Below, piece by piece: positions 1 through 9,101 of a DNA stretch of 64,000 nucleotides. The notes below the pieces were generated by a model, which saw only the letters and a list, made by a program, of their open reading frames with translations, searched no databases and was not told the DNA's origin. Position 1 is the stretch's first letter; each line of letters starts with the position of its first letter. This stretch comes from Trinickia dinghuensis (lineage in GTDB: Bacteria; Pseudomonadota; Gammaproteobacteria; Burkholderiales; Burkholderiaceae). The translations under genes and the position numbers were made by a program. The stretch lies in the NCBI RefSeq assembly GCF_003367175.1, contig NZ_QRGA01000005.1:62001-126000 (forward strand), in the 5' to 3' direction.

Positions 1-40
1 TTGAAGCAGTTCCCCTAACAATCGGCAGTGAGACTTGCAA

Positions 41-532
41 ATGAATTTCAGAATCGGACAAGGCTATGACGTGCACGCACTGGTGCCGGGCCGGCCGCTC
101 ATCATCGGCGGCGTGACGGTGCCCTACGAGCGCGGCCTGCTCGGCCACTCCGACGCCGACGTGCTGCTGCACGCCGTGACCGACGCGCTGTTCGGCGCGG
201 CCGGGCTCGGCGACATCGGCCGTCACTTCCCCGATACCGACAAGCGCTTCGCGGGCGCGGACAGCCGCGTGCTGCTGCGCGAATGCGCGGCGCGGATCAA
301 GCAGGCCGGGTTTGCGATCGTGAACGTCGACAGCACGGTCATCGCCCAAGCGCCGAAGCTCGCGCCGCACATCGAGGCGATGCGCGCGAATATCGCCGAG
401 GATTTGGGATTGCCCGCCGCCCGCGTGAACGTGAAAGCGAAGACGAACGAGAAGCTCGGCTATCTCGGGCGCGGCGAGGGCATCGAGGCGCAAGCCGCCG
501 TGCTGCTCGACGCCGCGGGCGAGGGGGCCTGA
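41..532 (+). CDS. ispF: 2-C-methyl-D-erythritol 2,4-cyclodiphosphate synthase IspF
   Basis: 163 aa, full length for the family. It cyclises CDP-ME 2-phosphate to MEcPP in the cytosolic MEP isoprenoid pathway. The N-terminus has the metal-binding GYDVH motif, followed by [11 protein letters not shown] and [10 protein letters not shown]; the C-terminal part has [19 protein letters not shown]. All are family hallmarks. I chose ATG 41 over an in-frame TTG at 35 because relatives begin with M-[ND][10 protein letters not shown]. It ends two bases before the convergent ahpD stop. In this family ispD usually lies directly upstream; only a few possible codons of it are in the window. Confidence 0.97.
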   Translation: MNFRIGQGYDVHALVPGRPLIIGGVTVPYERGLLGHSDADVLLHAVTDALFGAAGLGDIGRHFPDTDKRFAGADSRVLLRECAARIKQAGFAIVNVDSTVIAQAPKLAPHIEAMRANIAEDLGLPAARVNVKAKTNEKLGYLGRGEGIEAQAAVLLDAAGEGA

Positions 533-534
533 CG

Positions 535-1062
535 TTACTTGCCTTCCGCGGCGAGCACCTGCGCCGCTGCGTTGACGACGGCGGCGATGCGGCCGACGTC
601 GCGCAGCTGCTGCACCGACATGCCTTGTTCGTTCTTGAGCAGCGCGAAGTGCGACTTCACGCAGAAGTGGCACTTGCCGACGATCGACGCCGCCAGCGCA
701 TACATCTCGAAACGGCGCTTGTCGACGCCGCCGTGCGACGCGTAGGCGCCCATGCGCAGCTCGGCGCGCTGCGTCTTCAGATCGGCATCGTCGGCCATTT
801 CGACGAACGGATACCAGACGTTGTTCATCCCCATCAGCGCGGCAGCCGTTTGGGCGCCGTTCACTTCCTCGGGCGAGAGCACGCCGGCCGAGCGGATCGC
901 CTCGACGATCGTGCGGCTCTTCGCGGCGAACGCGGCCGCCAGCGCGACGGCGACGGCATCGTTGCCCTCGAGCGACGAACGCACGATCGTGCCGTCCAGG
1001 TTCAGGCGAATGTCCTTCGCGTAGTCGGGAATAAGCTCCTTAATCGCAGCCACGAATTCCAT
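535..1062 (-). CDS. ahpD: AhpD-family alkyl hydroperoxidase (carboxymuconolactone decarboxylase fold)
   Basis: 175 aa. AhpD proteins use a CxxC thiol pair and a nearby His to reduce AhpC or peroxide directly. Here the motif is CHFCVKSH near residue 132, preceded by the helical CMD-type region. The gene follows ahpC on the same strand, 97 bp away with a terminator-like hairpin between them. The AhpC/AhpD pairing is established in actinobacteria and Burkholderiaceae and suggests that AhpD recycles AhpC here. Confidence 0.93.
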   Translation of the reverse strand: MEFVAAIKELIPDYAKDIRLNLDGTIVRSSLEGNDAVAVALAAAFAAKSRTIVEAIRSAGVLSPEEVNGAQTAAALMGMNNVWYPFVEMADDADLKTQRAELRMGAYASHGGVDKRRFEMYALAASIVGKCHFCVKSHFALLKNEQGMSVQQLRDVGRIAAVVNAAAQVLAAEGK

Positions 1063-1090
1063 TGTTTTCTCCTATCGCTGAATCGATAAA

Positions 1091-1124
1091 AAAGCCCGCC
1101 GGCTTAAAAGAGCATAGCGGGCTT
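1091..1124 (-). terminator. Rho-independent terminator between ahpC and ahpD
   Basis: On the minus strand AAGCCCGC pairs with GCGGGCTT (1117-1124 with 1092-1099), followed by a T-rich run (TTTTTTATC) just below 1092. It lies after the ahpC stop, so ahpC would be terminated or attenuated before ahpD. Confidence 0.7.
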
Positions 1125-1159
1125 CGAGCCAGGGGCCGCTACACGGCCGCTGCTAGCTA

Positions 1160-1708
1160 TTACAGCGTTGCGCCGCCGACCGAGCGGTTGCACGGGCACA
1201 GTTCGTCCGTTTGCAGGCCGTCGAGGATACGCAGGATTTCCGTCGTGTTGCGGCCGACGTTCAGGTTGTTCACCGAAACGTGCTGGATCGTGTTGTCCGG
1301 ATCGACGATGAACGTCGCGCGCAGGGCCACGCCGGCTTCCTTGTCGCGCACGCCGAGCTGGTCGATCAGCTCGCCCTTGACGTCGCCGAACGCGTAGTGG
1401 TTCAGCTTGTCGAGATCCTTGTGCTCACGGCGCCATGCCAGCTTGACGAACTCGTTGTCGACGCTGCCGCCGAGCAACACGGCGTCACGCTCGGCGAAGT
1501 CCTTCTGCAGCTTCGCGAATTCGACGATTTCCGTCGGGCAAACGAACGTGAAGTCCTTCGGGTAGAAATAGATGATCTTCCACTTGCCCGGGAACGATTG
1601 TTCGGTGATCTCTTCGAAGGCCGACTGACCGTTTTCTTCGTGGTGGTTGAAGCCCGGCTTCGCAGCCGAGACGGTGAACGCTTCGAGTTTATCGCCCACG
1701 GTTTTCAT
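1160..1708 (-). CDS. ahpC: Alkyl hydroperoxide reductase AhpC (2-Cys peroxiredoxin)
   Basis: 182 aa. It reduces H2O2, organic peroxides and peroxynitrite in the cytosol. The peroxidatic Cys lies in FTFVCPTE near residue 57 and the resolving Cys pair in DELCPCNR near the C-terminus. The thioredoxin-fold core (KIIYFYPKDFTFVCPTE) is intact. The start gives the family N-terminus MKTVGDKL. The 5' region is AT-rich and carries several perfect inverted repeats (1772-1860), probably control sites. ahpD follows. Confidence 0.96.
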   Translation of the reverse strand: MKTVGDKLEAFTVSAAKPGFNHHEENGQSAFEEITEQSFPGKWKIIYFYPKDFTFVCPTEIVEFAKLQKDFAERDAVLLGGSVDNEFVKLAWRREHKDLDKLNHYAFGDVKGELIDQLGVRDKEAGVALRATFIVDPDNTIQHVSVNNLNVGRNTTEILRILDGLQTDELCPCNRSVGGATL

Positions 1709-1771
1709 GCGGTGACTCCTATGTCTGGTTGAGAAGAGATTGAGACGCGCTGTGCAAAACTACCTGCACGC

Positions 1772-1860
1772 TGTAACGAATACGTTACACAGGCGTCACT
1801 ATAACGCTATTGAGTTTTTCGCTCAATAGGAAATATCTAACGATGCGGATAGATATTTCC
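1772..1860. promoter_or_regulatory. Three consecutive inverted repeats upstream of ahpC
   Basis: Seen directly: (1) TGTAACG-AATA-CGTTACA at 1772-1789; (2) CTATTGAG-N7-CTCAATAG at 1807-1829; (3) GGAAATATCT-N12-AGATATTTCC at 1829-1860. Arms are perfect at 7, 8 and 10 bp. The block is much more AT-rich than its surroundings and sits 64-152 bp before the ahpC start codon. Operators or mRNA hairpins are the likely roles; the regulator is unknown. From 1861 to 1997 I see nothing else. Confidence 0.6.
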
Positions 1861-1997
1861 AACTATGCCGATAGGATTTCCTGTGCGTGCGCCGCGTTGC
1901 GCTGTACTACGGCTTCGCGCCGCGGCGGCGCCGGCCGTCCCGCGAGGTGCCGCGTACAACGCGGGGGGCGCGGGGATCGAGGGCATCGAGCCTGGCG

Positions 1998-3347
1998 TCA
2001 AGCGCTCTTCGTCAGGGGAAACTCGATCGTCACTTCGAGCCCCGGTCCGGGCGCGCGGTTGCGCAGTCTCAAAGTACCGCGGTGGCGGCTCACGAGGCGC
2101 TGCACGATGGCCATGCCGAGGCCCGTTCCGTTCGCCTGGCTGCGGGCCGAGTCGACACGGTAGAACGGGCGGGTGACGAGGCCGATCTGGTCCTCGGGGA
2201 TGCCGGGACCCTCGTCGAGCACGGACAACTCCACACGAGAATGGGATACGCGGGTTTCGACCACGATGTGCGGAATGCCGTCCGTTTCGCTCAAGCCGTA
2301 CTTCTTAGCGTTCTCAAGCAAATTGCCGACCACGCGCCGCACGTCGGTTTCGTCGGCCTCGATGACGGCCGTCTCCGCGAGCCGCACGCTCAGCCGCACG
2401 CCGTCCTCGCTTGCCAGGCGCGCCGCCATGTCGCCCGCAACCAGCGACAGATCTACGGGCCGCGAGAAGTGCTGAGGCGGGCGCGCGTAATCGAGGAAGC
2501 GCCCGATGATGGAGTCCATCTGTTCGATGTCGTCGACCATCGCGTCCTTCGTCGCTTGATCGGACGGGCTCATCTCGGTTTCCAGCCGCAGCCGCGCGAG
2601 CGGCGTGCGCAAATCGTGCGAGATGCCGGCGAGCATCAGGGCGCGGTCGGCCTCGAGCTGTTCGAGGTCGCGCACCATTTGGTTGAAGCTGCGATTGGTT
2701 TCTGCTGCGACCCCGAGGCCGCGCTCGGGCAGCGGCTCGGGCGCTTGACCCAGGCCGACCCGGTGCGCGGCGACCGCGAGTCGGGCGAACGGCCGGTTCA
2801 CGAGGCTCGTGATGAAGGCCGCGCCGAACAGGGACAGCGCGAGCGCGAAGATGCCCCAGCCGGCCCACTGCAGGCCGGTGACGTTGTCGAGCTGATCGCG
2901 GTCGAGCGCGACCCAGTAGTCGTCGTCGTCGATCTTGAAACTGATCCAGACGCCGGGAATGTCGTTGACCGATTGCGCGATGACGGTGTCGTCGCCGAGC
3001 CGCCCGCGGATGTCGTGCTCGATGAGCCGGTTCAGCGATTCGTCGGGCTGCAGCACGTACTTATCGGTGCTCTCGCGCGGATAGACGCGTACGCCTTCGT
3101 TGCTCTCGAGGTCTTGCAGCAGCGCGCGGCGCAGATCCGGGTCCGAATAGAGCAGCGCCGTGCGCGTGAGCTTGACCACCGCGACAAGCTGCAGCGCTAC
3201 GCGCTGCGCGCGCGGCTCGCGCTCGATCACGCGAAAGCTTTGAAACCACGCGGCGAGGCTGACCGAGATCAGCAAAGCGATCAGCAAGAAGGTGCGCCAA
3301 AACAGGCCCCCGAACGCGTGGGCGAGAAACCGCCGGTTGATGCGCAT
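1998..3347 (-). CDS. envZ: EnvZ-type sensor histidine kinase
   Basis: 449 aa inner-membrane kinase. TM1 is near residues 13-34, a periplasmic sensor loop runs to about 155, and TM2 is about 160-182. HAMP follows, then DHp with phospho-acceptor His in AGISHDLRTPLARLRLE (about residue 243), then the ATPase domain with N-box NLLENAKKYG, G1 DEGPGIP and G2 GTGLGMAIV. It lies 41 bp behind its response regulator on the same strand, so the two form an operon. Its signal cannot be read from sequence. Confidence 0.93.
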   Translation of the reverse strand: MRINRRFLAHAFGGLFWRTFLLIALLISVSLAAWFQSFRVIEREPRAQRVALQLVAVVKLTRTALLYSDPDLRRALLQDLESNEGVRVYPRESTDKYVLQPDESLNRLIEHDIRGRLGDDTVIAQSVNDIPGVWISFKIDDDDYWVALDRDQLDNVTGLQWAGWGIFALALSLFGAAFITSLVNRPFARLAVAAHRVGLGQAPEPLPERGLGVAAETNRSFNQMVRDLEQLEADRALMLAGISHDLRTPLARLRLETEMSPSDQATKDAMVDDIEQMDSIIGRFLDYARPPQHFSRPVDLSLVAGDMAARLASEDGVRLSVRLAETAVIEADETDVRRVVGNLLENAKKYGLSETDGIPHIVVETRVSHSRVELSVLDEGPGIPEDQIGLVTRPFYRVDSARSQANGTGLGMAIVQRLVSRHRGTLRLRNRAPGPGLEVTIEFPLTKSA

Positions 3348-3388
3348 GGGGGCCTAGCTGAGCAGGCGGGGAGAGCGGGCGCGATGCG

Positions 3389-4114
3389 TCACGCGGCGCC
3401 GTCGGGGATGAAGACGTAGCCGAGGCCCCAGACGGTTTGAATGAAGCGCGGACTGCTGGGATCGACCTCGATCAGTTTGCGCAACCGTGAAATCTGCACG
3501 TCGAGGCTGCGGTCGAACACTTCGTACTCGCGGCCGCGCGCGAGCTCCATCAGCTTCTCGCGCGAGAGCGGCTGGCGCGGATGGCGCGCGAAGACCTTCA
3601 GCACCGAAAATTCGCCCGTCGTGAGCGGAATCTCCTGGCCGGCTTTCGTCAGCGTGCGCGTGGCGAGATTCAGTGCGAAATCGCCGAACTCGAACACCTC
3701 GGCTGTCTCCGACGGCGCGCCGGGCAGCTCCGACGGCGATTGACGGCGCAGCACCGCATGGATGCGCGCGACCAGCTCGCGCGGATTGAACGGCTTGGGA
3801 AGGTAGTCGTCGGCACCCATTTCGAGGCCGACGATGCGATCGACGTCCTCGCCCTTCGCCGTGAGCATGATGATCGGCGTGCGATCGTTGCTGCCGCGCA
3901 GCCTGCGGCATATCGACAGCCCGTCCTCGCCGGGCAGCATCAAGTCGAGCACGAGCAGATCGAAGCGCTCGCGCACCCAGAGCTTGTTCATCGCGGGCGC
4001 GTTCTCCGCGACGTACACGTTGAAGCCCTGCTCGCCGAGGTAGCGGCGGAGCAGATCGCGCAAGCGGGGATCGTCGTCGACGACCAGAATCTTTGAAGGG
4101 TTTTTCGTTTCCAT
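3389..4114 (-). CDS. ompR: OmpR-type response regulator
   Basis: 241 aa. Receiver domain: acidic pocket VVDDD, phospho-acceptor Asp in LLVLDLMLPGEDG, switch Thr in IIMLTAKGED and Lys in YLPKPF. The winged-helix DNA-binding domain fills the C-terminal half (TTGEFSVLKVF to IQTVWGLGYVF). ATG 4114 (METKNPSKILVVDDD) matches the family better than an upstream in-frame ATG at 4123. It is first in the operon with the EnvZ-type kinase. Confidence 0.94.
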   Translation of the reverse strand: METKNPSKILVVDDDPRLRDLLRRYLGEQGFNVYVAENAPAMNKLWVRERFDLLVLDLMLPGEDGLSICRRLRGSNDRTPIIMLTAKGEDVDRIVGLEMGADDYLPKPFNPRELVARIHAVLRRQSPSELPGAPSETAEVFEFGDFALNLATRTLTKAGQEIPLTTGEFSVLKVFARHPRQPLSREKLMELARGREYEVFDRSLDVQISRLRKLIEVDPSSPRFIQTVWGLGYVFIPDGAA

Positions 4115-4359
4115 GAGCGGCATCTTATCGCGATTGCAAAGCGGGACACGAAACGGTGAATTATCGGGTTACAGACGGTTACAAAATTTACCCGTGTTGA
4201 TGCGCTGCGTAAACGGTCCGCACATAAACTTCTTCACTGACAGCGGTTGTTCGGTGGATACTTCATCCCATTAACACCACTCTCGCGCGCTCGATGTTGG
4301 GTCGAGCATCAGTACACGTAATTCGAGGTAGCCGGTTGCCGCACGACGAAGGGAACAAG

Positions 4360-4707
4360 ATGACGGTGGGACACGCGGGGCCGCGCGTGCGAGCGCGGAT
4401 CGTCGCGATCGCCATCGCCGGTGCCATCGCGAGTCTGATCGTTGCCGCCGATGCACGAGCGCAAGCGCCGCAGCGCGAGCGCCGCATCGAGCATCCTCAT
4501 CCGTTCCGCCCATACGGCCATCGCTACCTGCCGCCGCAGTCGGCCCCGAGGCCGGTTCCGCCGGCACAGCCCGCGCCGATCGTGCGCACGGCGTCGTCGC
4601 CGGACCAGTTCGGCGATCACCAGCGTGACGGTCACATGACAGCTGAAGAGCGGCGCCTGCTGCGTCAGCATATCGAAGACGCGGTACGAGAGCTTTATAA
4701 GCGGTAA
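4360..4707 (+). CDS. Small secreted protein, unknown function
   Basis: 115 aa. A signal peptide is evident (RARIVAIAIAGAIASL...AADARAQA, cleavage near residue 33). A Pro/His/Arg-rich middle and a charged helical C-terminus follow (MTAEERRLLRQHIEDAVREL). An AAGGGA ribosome site supports ATG 4360. Small exported proteins with this kind of charged C-terminal helix are frequent in Burkholderiaceae; no function is assignable. It is divergent from ompR; 4115-4359 should hold both promoters. The DUF1800 gene starts 27 bp downstream. Confidence 0.7.
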   Translation: MTVGHAGPRVRARIVAIAIAGAIASLIVAADARAQAPQRERRIEHPHPFRPYGHRYLPPQSAPRPVPPAQPAPIVRTASSPDQFGDHQRDGHMTAEERRLLRQHIEDAVRELYKR

Positions 4708-4734
4708 TCCTCGCTTAACGCGTAGAGGAGCGCG

Positions 4735-6441
4735 ATGCGAAAACGTTTGCTTCGTACTCCGGCCGCTATTTTCATCGCCGTTTTACTCCTCACGATATTC
4801 GCTTCGAGCGCCGATGCGAATTCCCTTCGCCCGCATTCGACGCACGCTAAAGCCGCGCGTCTTGCACGGCATGGGCCCGACGCCAACGCCGACATGGGCG
4901 CTGACGCCGATCAGGGCGATCGGCAGACGCTGCTCGATTCCGACGACGCCCGCTATTTTCTTACGCGCTCGGGCTTCGCACCGGACGAACGAACCCTCGC
5001 ATCCTACGTCGGCCTCTCGCGCGAGCAAGCCGTCGATAAGCTGCTGGCCACGGCGCGCACGACACCCGTCACGCCGATGCCGGCCTGGGTCGACGAGCCG
5101 ATTCCGACGCGCGCCGAGGAACGCGCGCTCGATCCGCAAGCACGGCGCGCCGAAGGCGCCGAGCGGGGGCGCCGTTACGAAGCATTGCGCGGATGGTGGA
5201 TTCACGAGATGGCGACGAGGCCGTCGCCGTTGACCGAGCGCATGACGTTGTTCTGGCACGGGCACTTTACGTCGGGACAGGACAAAGTGCCGTACCCGCA
5301 GTTGATGGCGCGGCAAAACGCGTTGCTGCGCCGCTATGCGCTCGGCAGCTTCGCCGACATGCTGCATGCGGTGGCGAAGGATCCGGCGATGCTGATGTAC
5401 CTCGACGGCGCGGGCAATCGCAAGGGGCATCCGAACGAAAACTTCGCGCGCGAAGTCATGGAGTTGTTCACGCTCGGCGAAGGACACTATGGGCAGCGCG
5501 ACGTCAGCGAGGCGGCCCGCGCCTATACGGGCTGGAGTCTCGATCCCGACACGCGCGCGTACGTCTGGCGCGCCGATTGGCACGACGCGGGCGAGAAGAC
5601 GGTGCTCGGACACACGGGCGCGTTCGATGGGGATGCCGTGCTGGACCTCCTGTTGGCGCAGCCGCAGACCGCGACCTTCATCGTGACCGAACTGTGGCGC
5701 GAGTTCGTCTCCGAGACGCCCGACCCGGCCCAGATCGAGCGCATCGCCGCACGCTTTCGGTCGAGCGGCTACGACATCGCGGTTGCGCTGCGGGGGCTGT
5801 TTTCGACCGACGCGTTCTGGGATGTGCGCAATCGCGGCGTGCTCGTCAAATCGCCGGCGCAATTCGTCGTCGGCGCGCTGCGCTCGTTCGACGTGGACGA
5901 CGACGACATGACGCCGCTCGCGGGGACGCTTCGCAATCTCGGCCAAAACCTGTTCGCGCCGCCGAACGTGAAGGGCTGGCCCGGCGGCTCGACCTGGATC
6001 AACAGCACGACGCTGCTCGCGCGCGAGCAGTTCGTCGAACAGCTCTTTCGATCGACGGGGCCGAACCGGGCAAAGGCAAAGGCGAATGCAAACGCAAATG
6101 CGAAGGGGATGCCGCCGCCCTCGATGTCCGGCTCTGCCGCCAAGGGCGCTTCGACGATGACCGCGATGCGCGACATGGCGGGCGAGCGCATGGCCGCATC
6201 GATGCGGCCGGCGTCGGCACCGGGCAATGCGATGCGCGCGCAGCACGGCATGCGCTTCGATCTCGACGGCTGGCTCGCCCGCTATGGCACCGCGCCCACC
6301 GAGCGTTCCGGACTGTCGATCGAACTGCAACTGCAGCATGCGGTGCTGCCGATCTCTCCGGTCGATCCGATCGACACGGGCACATCGAGCTCGGCCTACT
6401 TGCGTGCGTTGCTGATGGACCCCGCCTACCAACTGGACTGA
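4735..6441 (+). CDS. DUF1800 family protein, exported
   Basis: 568 aa with a hydrophobic N-terminal export signal (residues 8-28). The DUF1800 core is recognisable: the sector around WWIHEMATRPSPLTERMTLFWHGHFTS, then HPNENFAREVMELFTLGEGHY and the Trp-rich NVKGWPGGSTWIN region. Biochemical role is unknown; DUF1800 and DUF1501 genes are regularly paired, and DUF1501 starts 4 bp downstream here. An unusual low-complexity stretch near residues 446-455 (AKAKANANANAK) is encoded by a near-hexameric GCAAAN repeat. Confidence 0.88.
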   Translation: MRKRLLRTPAAIFIAVLLLTIFASSADANSLRPHSTHAKAARLARHGPDANADMGADADQGDRQTLLDSDDARYFLTRSGFAPDERTLASYVGLSREQAVDKLLATARTTPVTPMPAWVDEPIPTRAEERALDPQARRAEGAERGRRYEALRGWWIHEMATRPSPLTERMTLFWHGHFTSGQDKVPYPQLMARQNALLRRYALGSFADMLHAVAKDPAMLMYLDGAGNRKGHPNENFAREVMELFTLGEGHYGQRDVSEAARAYTGWSLDPDTRAYVWRADWHDAGEKTVLGHTGAFDGDAVLDLLLAQPQTATFIVTELWREFVSETPDPAQIERIAARFRSSGYDIAVALRGLFSTDAFWDVRNRGVLVKSPAQFVVGALRSFDVDDDDMTPLAGTLRNLGQNLFAPPNVKGWPGGSTWINSTTLLAREQFVEQLFRSTGPNRAKAKANANANAKGMPPPSMSGSAAKGASTMTAMRDMAGERMAASMRPASAPGNAMRAQHGMRFDLDGWLARYGTAPTERSGLSIELQLQHAVLPISPVDPIDTGTSSSAYLRALLMDPAYQLD

Positions 6442-6445
6442 CGCC

Positions 6446-7678
6446 ATGCAGCGACGCCGCTTTCTCTCTTCGATGACGGCCGCCGCCGGCGCCGCGCTGT
6501 GTCTTCCCACGCAAGCGGCGTTTGCCGAGGCCGCATCGATGCTCGGGCCGGCGCCGGCGCACCCGGTGTCTTACCGGAACCTGCTGATTCTCGTCGAACT
6601 GAAGGGCGGCAACGATGGTTTGAACACCGTCATTCCGTACGCCGATCCGAACTATCGCGTGTTGCGCAAGCGCATCGGCATCGATCGAGAACACATGATC
6701 GCGCTCGACGAGCGTACCGCCCTGCATCCCGCCCTGGAGCCGCTGCTGCCTTTATGGCACGAGGGGCATTTGGCGATCGTGCAGGGGGTCAGCTACGCGC
6801 AGCCCAATCTCTCGCATTTCCGTTCCATCGAAATTTGGAACACCGCTTCGCGGTCCGACGAATACTTGAGCGACGGATGGCTGACGCGCGCGTTTGCGCG
6901 CACGCCGGTGCCGGCCGGATTCGCGGCGGACGCGCTTGTGATCGGCAGCGCCGAGATGGGGCCGTTCATGGGCGGCGCAAGGGCGGTCGCGCTCGTCAAT
7001 CCGGCGCAATTCGCGCAGGCATCGCGGCTCGTCAAGCCGGCCGCGCTGAGCGAGCGCAACCCGGAGCTCGCGCACATCCTCGATGTCGAGAACGACATCG
7101 TTCACGCGGCGCTCAGATTGAAGCCGCGCCCAGGCGAGTTTGCCTTGAAGACGGTCTTTCCGGGCGGCGCGTTCGGCGCGGGCGTGAAGACGGCGATGCA
7201 AGCGCTTGCGAGCGCGGATACGCCGCGCGGCCAGCCCATCGCGGGGCAGGGCGTCGCCGCGATCCGTCTGACGCTGAACGGGTTCGATACCCATCAAAAC
7301 CAGCCGGGCCAGCATGCCGCGCTGCTCGGGCAATGGGCGCAGGCAATGATGGCGATGCGCTCCGCTTTGATCGAACTGGGCCGCTGGGACGATACCTTGA
7401 TCATGACGTACGCGGAGTTCGGCCGGCGGCCGCGGGAGAACGAGAGCAACGGCACCGATCACGGCACCGTCGCGCCGCATTTCGTCGCCGGCGGGCGCGT
7501 TCGCGGCGGCCTGCATGGCGTCGCTCCGGCACTGGCGCGGCTCGACGGCAACGGCAACTTACCGGTCGGCGTCGACTTCCGCGAACTTTATGCCACCGTG
7601 CTCGGCCCTTGGTGGGGGCTCGATGCCGCGAGCGTCCTGCGCGGGCGATTCCAGCCGTTGCCGATCCTGCGCGTGTAG
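6446..7678 (+). CDS. DUF1501 family protein with Tat signal
   Basis: 410 aa. It starts with a twin-arginine signal (MQRRRFLSSMTAAAGAAL, cleavage near AFA-EA). The DUF1501 core shows LVELKGGNDGLNTVIPY, GVSYAQPNLSHFRS, FDTHQNQPGQHA and YAEFGRRPREN-SNGTDHG. The fold is related to sulfatase/alkaline-phosphatase enzymes, with metal-type Asp/His residues preserved, but substrates are unknown. It is translationally close to the DUF1800 partner, suggesting a joint periplasmic function. Confidence 0.9.
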   Translation: MQRRRFLSSMTAAAGAALCLPTQAAFAEAASMLGPAPAHPVSYRNLLILVELKGGNDGLNTVIPYADPNYRVLRKRIGIDREHMIALDERTALHPALEPLLPLWHEGHLAIVQGVSYAQPNLSHFRSIEIWNTASRSDEYLSDGWLTRAFARTPVPAGFAADALVIGSAEMGPFMGGARAVALVNPAQFAQASRLVKPAALSERNPELAHILDVENDIVHAALRLKPRPGEFALKTVFPGGAFGAGVKTAMQALASADTPRGQPIAGQGVAAIRLTLNGFDTHQNQPGQHAALLGQWAQAMMAMRSALIELGRWDDTLIMTYAEFGRRPRENESNGTDHGTVAPHFVAGGRVRGGLHGVAPALARLDGNGNLPVGVDFRELYATVLGPWWGLDAASVLRGRFQPLPILRV

Positions 7679-7753
7679 TCGATCCCGCGCTTAGCGCTGG
7701 GCGAGCCGCAGGCCGCCGTCGGCTTCGTCTCAACGCGCCTCGTTCACCTCGTT

Positions 7754-8614
7754 TCAGCGCTTGCGTGCCGCGCGCCAGGCGATCCAAAGCTTGCGGATCG
7801 GCGTCAGCGCGATCCGTTGATGCAGCACTTGAAAGTTGTCGCGCTCGATCTCGTCGAGCAGCGCGAGCGCCATTGCCGTCTGGGCGCGCAACGTTCGCTG
7901 CGTCGCGCGCTCGGTGGCCGGAATGCCGGCTTGCGCCGCCTGCAGCGTTTCGCGCGCGCGATTCGTCTGAAAGCGCATGAGTTCGGAGAAAGCGGAACCG
8001 TATTTGCGATTGATGATTTCGGCTGCCGTCACGCCGTAGCGCTGCAATTCGTCGATCGGCAGGTAGATGCGTCCGTACCGCGCATCGTTGCCTAGATCTT
8101 GAACGAACTGCGCGAGCATCAGCCCGTTGCCGAGTGCGCCGGCCCAGGCGTCGGCGTGCCGCGGCTCGCGTGCCGTGGCGCGCGCGATGGCGCCGGCGAA
8201 CGCGCCGCCGACGCGCTCGATATAGCGTGTGAGGTTGGCGAAATCCAAATAACGCGCTTGATCGAGGTCCATCTCGAAGCCGGCGACGAGCGTGCGCAGC
8301 ATCGGCGCTTCGGCCTCGATGTCGCCGCAATGCGCGGCGAGCGCGTGCGAGACGGGGTGCGTCGGCTGGCCGGCGGCCAGCGCGGCCGTTTCCTTTTGCC
8401 ACCACGCGAGCTTCGTGCGCCCGATCGTCGGATCGCTCGTGTCCTTGACCGTTTCCTCCAGTTCACGGCGCAACGCGAACAGCGCGGTCAGATACGGCTG
8501 GCGTGCCATCGGCGCTTGGCGCAGCGCGTAATAAGCGCTCGAACCCGCGGGTGCCGCTTTTTGCGCGCAGTATTCGTCGAAATTCTGGGGGACGGGAGTC
8601 GTGGGCTGTGGCAC
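7754..8614 (-). CDS. Squalene/phytoene synthase family protein with a degenerate first Asp motif
   Basis: 286 aa, all-helical prenyl-synthase fold. The second Asp-rich region is good (FVQDLGNDARYGRIYLP, near residues 168-184). The first, normally DxxxD in the YxxCRxxDD segment, reads ALRRELEETVKDTSD near residues 47-61 and lacks the aspartates. It is not next to hpnC/hpnE-like genes. This resembles the stand-alone, NDUFAF6-like branch rather than a hopanoid-pathway HpnD, so catalytic competence is doubtful. Transcribed alone, convergent with the DUF1501 gene. Confidence 0.75.
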   Translation of the reverse strand: MPQPTTPVPQNFDEYCAQKAAPAGSSAYYALRQAPMARQPYLTALFALRRELEETVKDTSDPTIGRTKLAWWQKETAALAAGQPTHPVSHALAAHCGDIEAEAPMLRTLVAGFEMDLDQARYLDFANLTRYIERVGGAFAGAIARATAREPRHADAWAGALGNGLMLAQFVQDLGNDARYGRIYLPIDELQRYGVTAAEIINRKYGSAFSELMRFQTNRARETLQAAQAGIPATERATQRTLRAQTAMALALLDEIERDNFQVLHQRIALTPIRKLWIAWRAARKR

Positions 8615-9101
8615 GGCGAACGAACGGTGAGGCAGTCAGTGAGTGAGGGGCAACGTTTCGACGGCGAGCAGGTTGCGGGCCAAACGGGATGAATCCGCGT
8701 CAGGCCGCTCGGGGCCGCGAGAGCGCGCCTGGCGCCCCGGCATGGCCGGTGCTCGCTTCGGTGCGGATACTACCTCAATTTCGCGCACGAGGCCCGGCAC
8801 GGCTCGGGCCGCGGCCGATTCCGCGGGTCTTGCACGTGGCCTGTCGCTGGATTGCGGGCGGCTTCGCGCTGCTCGCCGGCGCCGCGCTCCCGCCTTAACT
8901 TCGGACGATTGGGACCGGGGCAGCGACCGCACGAAACGAAAGTAACGACTTCGCGAGAAAGCGTACGCAAGCGCGCGGTGCAACTGGCCGAAGCGGAGGC
9001 ATCATGCGGCTGCCCGGTGGGGAAGGCCGGATGGCCCATGTCCGAAGGGCGTGCAAATTGCTATCGATTCGGATGCGACCCTTCCGGGCGGAGACGACAT
9101 C
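8615..9101. other. Intergenic, no gene recognised
   Basis: 487 bp between two divergent genes. Open frames here are short, Arg/Ala-rich and resemble no family, as expected of random GC-rich DNA. It should hold the promoters of both flanking genes. A GGAG-type ribosome site precedes ATG 9102. I see no convincing repeat or RNA. Confidence 0.5.

Noticed and set aside
1-18. Frame LKQFP-stop, possible last codons of ispD
   Set aside because: IspD normally precedes ispF, but six codons are too few to identify.
1772-1866. Canonical OxyR site upstream of ahpC
   Set aside because: ATAG and CTAT elements occur, but spacings (10 and 15 bases) do not fit the usual 7-base pattern.
8643-8945. 100-codon frame in the pncB upstream region
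   Set aside because: Arg/Ala/Ser-rich, no ribosome site, no family.
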